Below the pieces are notes generated by a model. The model made no database searches. It had not been told where the DNA came from and was given only the letters and a program-made list of their open reading frames with translations. The translations under genes and the position numbers were made by a program. Source: a virus. From it: DNA of 23,513 nucleotides. The stretch spans positions 1-23,513 of the IMG/VR virus record IMGVR_UViG_3300044814_000124; one strand, 5' to 3'. Each line of letters begins with the position of its first letter. Positions within the stretch are counted from its first letter, which is position 1. Shown one piece after another: positions 20,544 through 23,513 of the stretch.

Positions 20544-21671
20544 ATGTCTTACATCAAATGGGGCCAGGGGTACCGCAATAACGGTATAAGCGGTGGCTGG
20601 GTACTCGACATTCAAACTGCCTCTGGCAGTACCCAAATGTTTTTCTATACCGGATATCCGCAAAACGGTGACCCGGATGCACTCACGCTAGCCAACTCAG
20701 ACAATACCGCTGCCGCTCTAAAGGTTGCCGTGGACGGCCTAGCCACGGTGACGGCTTCTACGCTCACGCTGTTTACTGTCTCAGGCGGCAGCGCTCAGCC
20801 GCTGTTTGACGCGGACAAGTGGGCTTCGTTCATCTTCAGCATCACGTTGCCGACCGAATTCGGAGGCAATTCCGACTCGGCTCAGCTCACGTCAGCTTCA
20901 CCCGCCGACGGCAAGCTCACCGCCGCTGACCTGGCTACAGTGACATCCGTACTGGTGACATTCATAGAGACACTACCCACCGTAACGGCCTGCACGGTCA
21001 CGCAGCAGACTGTTATCCCGAGCACAGCGATTACCTTCGCTCCAAGTAACCCTGCCCCGGTTTTCACTGAAGTCGGACCACCAATCTCCCCGACTGTCTC
21101 CAGCAAGACGTTTACCCTGGTTCCGACGGCGGTTGGCGACTTCATCCTGCTTGGCGTCGTTTGCACGGGTACGACTGCCGATTGGGCCACGGCGCTGTCC
21201 AGTGCGGGCGGAAACGTCACCTGGTCGGCACCGGTACCTCATTTCGCGTCCGGGAGCAGTGGCAACAACGTCACTGAAGCGGTGTTCATCGGGCACGTTA
21301 TCATCGCTAGCTCCCACCTGGTCACCATCACAACTAATGCCGGGTCACCAACAATACGGGCGGGCGGACAGGAGTTCTTCAGTAGTGCCGGATTCAGCGC
21401 AGTGACCCTCGACGCATCCGGCACGATCGACGTGGCAAGTGCCGGCAAGTTCGCTGCTGTTACTCCAGACCACGGCGCGGGCGACCTGTACTGGTCGTTC
21501 ATTTATAACAATGGCATCGGCGTCGCTGGCACCACGAGTGGCTACAGGTACCACCTCGACAGCAACGGCAACTTGCAGACGTACAATCTGCTCTGCGCGA
21601 GCACCTTGCAGCAGCCGGGCATCGGCGACACCAATGGCACATCCGGCATCGCTGTCATGCTGTACGCCTAG
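20544..21671 (+). CDS. Putative receptor-binding or tail-tip protein
   Basis: This 375-residue beta-rich protein has a strong AAAGGAGAA site. The N-terminal third (MSYIKWGQGYRNNGISGGW to about residue 160) has repeated ADLATVTS/DGLATVTAST-type segments; the C-terminal half looks like a single beta-sandwich (KTFTLVPTAVGDFILLGVV, TEAVFIGHVIIASSHLVTIT, GDLYWSFIY, ending GIAVMLYA), a pattern seen in carbohydrate-binding tail proteins. It is the last plus-strand tail gene before the lysis genes. GC is low locally (31 of 60 at 20641-20700 against 44 of 60 at 19141-19200), as expected for a horizontally exchanged receptor-binding gene. No direct homologue recognised. Confidence 0.6.
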   Translation: MSYIKWGQGYRNNGISGGWVLDIQTASGSTQMFFYTGYPQNGDPDALTLANSDNTAAALKVAVDGLATVTASTLTLFTVSGGSAQPLFDADKWASFIFSITLPTEFGGNSDSAQLTSASPADGKLTAADLATVTSVLVTFIETLPTVTACTVTQQTVIPSTAITFAPSNPAPVFTEVGPPISPTVSSKTFTLVPTAVGDFILLGVVCTGTTADWATALSSAGGNVTWSAPVPHFASGSSGNNVTEAVFIGHVIIASSHLVTITTNAGSPTIRAGGQEFFSSAGFSAVTLDASGTIDVASAGKFAAVTPDHGAGDLYWSFIYNNGIGVAGTTSGYRYHLDSNGNLQTYNLLCASTLQQPGIGDTNGTSGIAVMLYA

Positions 21672-22447
21672 GGATGATGAATGACGACCGCGATCACGAT
21701 GTTGACCACGATGATGATAACGCTGACCGCTACGCCGAGCATGATCAGCCGCTGGTTAATGCCCTCGCGGGACTCTGTCCGCCCCTCGCGCAACTCGCTG
21801 CGGGTAACCGCGGTGGCCAGCCCGCCCGCTTCCAGGCGCACCAGGCGGTCTTTCAGGTCCGCGATGGTGGCCACCAGGGAGGCGAGCTGGCTGGCGGTCT
21901 GCGCCGCGTTGGCCAGGATCGTCTCCTTAGTCGCCTGCTCTGACTTAGTGATAGCCAGCGTGTTCGATTTATTCTGTTCAGCTGCCGCTTCTTTCTGGGC
22001 AGCAAGGGCCGCGGTCAGGGCGAGCGCGTTAGACCCGAACGTGCCGTCGATCGCCGCGAACTTCTCCTGCGCCACAGCCTCCACACTGTGAATCTCCCCC
22101 GTCAGGATGGTGCGCAGCGCGGCGAGGCGCTTGTCCGTCTCTGAGGGAATCTGGCCCACGCTGTCCGCCAGCAGCTTGGTCGCGGTATCCATGCCGTCGA
22201 TCCGGGCGCCGAGCAGGTCTTTCAGTGCGCCAACCGCCTTGTCCGTCTCGGTCGGGACGTGGTTCAGCGTGGCGGCGAGCAGCTCGGTGGCCTTGTCCAT
22301 CGAGTCAAGCCGCGTTTCGATTAGCTTCTGTACCGCGGCCATGTCCCGCCGGAACGACTCAGTCGCCCGGTCAACAGCCTCGTTAGTCCGCGCGGTCGGG
22401 TCCCCAGGAGGAACCCACCCGCCGATCCGGTCAGGAACCTCAGTCAT
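21668..22447 (-). CDS. Tail-anchored coiled-coil membrane protein
   Basis: From ATG 22447, preceded by AGGAGTGGTG, the 259-residue protein begins MTEVPDRIGGWVPPGD and is mostly helical. A 36-residue unit occurs twice in tandem (MDKATELLAATLNHVPTETD... and MDTATKLLADSVGQIPSETD...). A FGSNALALTAALAAQKEAA-AEQNKSN segment follows, then a helix ending DLKDRLVRLEAG, and a C-terminal transmembrane segment (LIMLGVAVSVIIIVVNIVIAVVI) with a short HHP tail. Similar coiled-coil membrane proteins with AAQKEAA-EQN-SN motifs are common in environmental and actinobacterial phages near lysis genes; function unknown. It runs opposite to its neighbours and its stop codon overlaps that of the receptor-binding gene within one CTAG. 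Confidence 0.7.
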   Translation of the reverse strand: MTEVPDRIGGWVPPGDPTARTNEAVDRATESFRRDMAAVQKLIETRLDSMDKATELLAATLNHVPTETDKAVGALKDLLGARIDGMDTATKLLADSVGQIPSETDKRLAALRTILTGEIHSVEAVAQEKFAAIDGTFGSNALALTAALAAQKEAAAEQNKSNTLAITKSEQATKETILANAAQTASQLASLVATIADLKDRLVRLEAGGLATAVTRSELREGRTESREGINQRLIMLGVAVSVIIIVVNIVIAVVIHHP

Positions 22448-22541
22448 CACCACTCCTGTGCAGGTCAGGACGTTAGAAATAGTGGCCCGCACAAAAGTGG
22501 CTGCTGCAAGTTAGAATACGCTTGTAGACAGGAGTTCTGCC

Positions 22542-22901
22542 ATGAACGTCACCGTACCGAGAGCGCTTAACGTAAACACGAACCCGGCCGGGCTGCTTGC
22601 CGCCGCCGGAGTTGTTTACGCTGCCGTGATCATGGTTTACAACGCGATCAACCATCACGGGGTGATCGACACCAATGTCATCGTCGCCGCGGTCGGCGCC
22701 ATCGCCGCCCTGCTCACCCGGCAGGTCGTCACCCCGGTCACCGACCCGAAGAACGGGGCAGGCGTACCGCTGGTCCCCGCGGGCTCGCTGACTTCCCTGG
22801 CACCCGGCCAGTACACCCAGACGGCCAGCGGGGCGGTGATCCCGGAACCTCCTACCTCCGGCAGCAGCACAGTCGTCGTGACCGCCCCGCCCGCATCGTG
22901 A
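22542..22901 (+). CDS. Holin-like membrane protein
   Basis: The 119-residue protein starts after GACAGGAG and contains two predicted membrane helices, about residues 16-37 (AGLLAAAGVVYAAVIMVYNAI) and 45-60 (NVIVAAVGAIAALLTRQVV), then a Pro/Thr/Ser-rich hydrophilic tail. Two helices with a soluble C-terminus next to a peptidase gene is the usual arrangement of phage holins, which permeabilise the membrane at lysis. A TAGAAT hexamer at 22512-22517 is a possible -10 with no clear -35. The last codon overlaps the next GTG as GTGA. A structural membrane protein is the alternative. Confidence 0.6.
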   Translation: MNVTVPRALNVNTNPAGLLAAAGVVYAAVIMVYNAINHHGVIDTNVIVAAVGAIAALLTRQVVTPVTDPKNGAGVPLVPAGSLTSLAPGQYTQTASGAVIPEPPTSGSSTVVVTAPPAS

Positions 22902-23077
22902 GCGAAACCCCGGGTCAGGCGGCACAGCGCGTATGGGAAGCCACGGGCAACTGGGACGATGTCGCGAAAGCAGCAATGAACGCCGCGGTTAACAGCCTGC
23001 TGAGCGCTACCGGGGTCACCCTGGACGAGGTTATTACCGCTGTCACCGCCATCGTGCCCGAGGAGCCCGCGTCATGA
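22898..23077 (+). CDS. Small helical protein between holin and hydrolase
   Basis: A 59-residue ORF runs from GTG 22898 to TGA 23077. It overlaps both neighbours by 4 nt (GTGA and ATGA). The product, MSETPGQAAQRVWEATGNWD..., has a helix (DDVAKAAMNAAVNSLLSATG) and a second helix (TLDEVITAVTAIV). It has no membrane segment. The tight overlaps indicate a translationally coupled lysis-module member. Function unknown. Confidence 0.6.
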   Translation: MSETPGQAAQRVWEATGNWDDVAKAAMNAAVNSLLSATGVTLDEVITAVTAIVPEEPAS

Positions 23078-23513
23078 CTTTCATCCACTCCCCGCAGCCC
23101 GGTGACGTGCTGGCTGTCCCTGGCGGGGGCGTCCCCGGATGGCTGCTCAGCGTAGGGCAGGCCATCGCCGGAAAACCCTCACTCGCCGACCATGTAGTCG
23201 TGGTAACACACCAGGATGTCAAAGGCCGGTGGATCGGCATTCAGGGGATGCCCGGCGGGGTGTCACTGCGCGATATTACCCCGTACCTGACGGACAGCCG
23301 GGCGCGGAGCAATTACCTGCAGCCCCGGGCAAACGACCACCAGCAGCTGACCACATTCCTGGCCGGGGCCGCCAAGTCCCTCGGCCTGCAGTATGACTGG
23401 GCCGGGATCGCCGAGGACATATCAAAGGTCGTCGCGCCCGATCTCAGTGGTGCTATCGATGACCTGTGGCGCTGGCCGTCGGACAAGAACCTGCTGCCTG
23501 GTCATGTCGTCTG
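23074..23513 (+). CDS. Permuted papain-fold (NlpC/P60-like) hydrolase, 5' part
   Basis: The first 146 residues are visible; the gene runs off the window. MTFIHSPQPGDVLAVPGGG is the PGDV strand typical of NlpC/P60-related and YiiX-type hydrolases. A conserved His (ADH40VVVV) follows, then IQGMPGGVSLRD, and a Gly-x-x-YDWAGI segment (YDWAGI, residues 107-112). In circularly permuted members the catalytic Cys comes after these; the window stops at TG of the codon after PGHVV, which fits the start of a Cys codon. It may be the endolysin or a tail-linked peptidoglycan hydrolase. The ATG overlaps the upstream TGA as ATGA. Confidence 0.6.
   Translation, partial: MTFIHSPQPGDVLAVPGGGVPGWLLSVGQAIAGKPSLADHVVVVTHQDVKGRWIGIQGMPGGVSLRDITPYLTDSRARSNYLQPRANDHQQLTTFLAGAAKSLGLQYDWAGIAEDISKVVAPDLSGAIDDLWRWPSDKNLLPGHVV

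Overview
The window is part of the late (structural) region of a siphovirus or prophage of a high-GC actinobacterium. Base composition is high-GC, GTG starts are common, and Shine-Dalgarno sequences are of the GGAGG type. The plus-strand order is typical of actinobacteriophages: tail terminator, major tail protein, tail assembly chaperones with a -1 frameshift, a 1574-residue tape measure protein, minor tail/baseplate proteins, putative fibre and receptor-binding proteins, a holin-like protein and a peptidase cut by the window end. The host genus cannot be fixed from sequence alone; a Streptomyces-type host is plausible.

Layout. 1-684: end of a head-tail connector gene, the tail terminator and a small ORF, closed by a strong hairpin (716-749). 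759-6342: a reverse-strand accessory block that splits the tail operon. It holds a Band-7/SPFH-like lipoprotein, small membrane proteins, two small Cys-rich putative zinc proteins (one DUF7455-like), a winged-helix-like protein, a DUF932 protein under a LexA-box-like operator, and a glycosyltransferase. 6457-8076: two convergent NUMOD4/HNH endonuclease genes around a C-rich, G-poor intergenic array of CCGACT repeats. 8214-8978: the major tail protein gene, interrupted after codon 6 by a complete, ORF-less group I intron (8232-8536), with a further frame discontinuity at 8611-8622. 9042-14980: assembly chaperones and tape measure. 14984-21671: minor tail proteins, including one with an inserted glycine-rich region, a 28-residue-repeat protein and a lower-GC receptor-binding candidate. 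21668-22447: a reverse-strand coiled-coil membrane protein. 22542-23513: holin-like protein, a small protein and a permuted papain-fold hydrolase, probably the lysis module.

How it works together. The plus-strand genes build and tip the tail and then probably lyse the cell. The minus-strand block looks like a moron-type cassette whose lipoprotein and membrane proteins may act on the infected or lysogenic cell, and whose glycosyltransferase may decorate virion proteins. The HNH genes and the intron are mobile elements clustered at the junction of that block with the major tail gene. The most notable observations are the intron in the major tail gene, the frame break in the same gene, and the CCGACT array between the two HNH genes.
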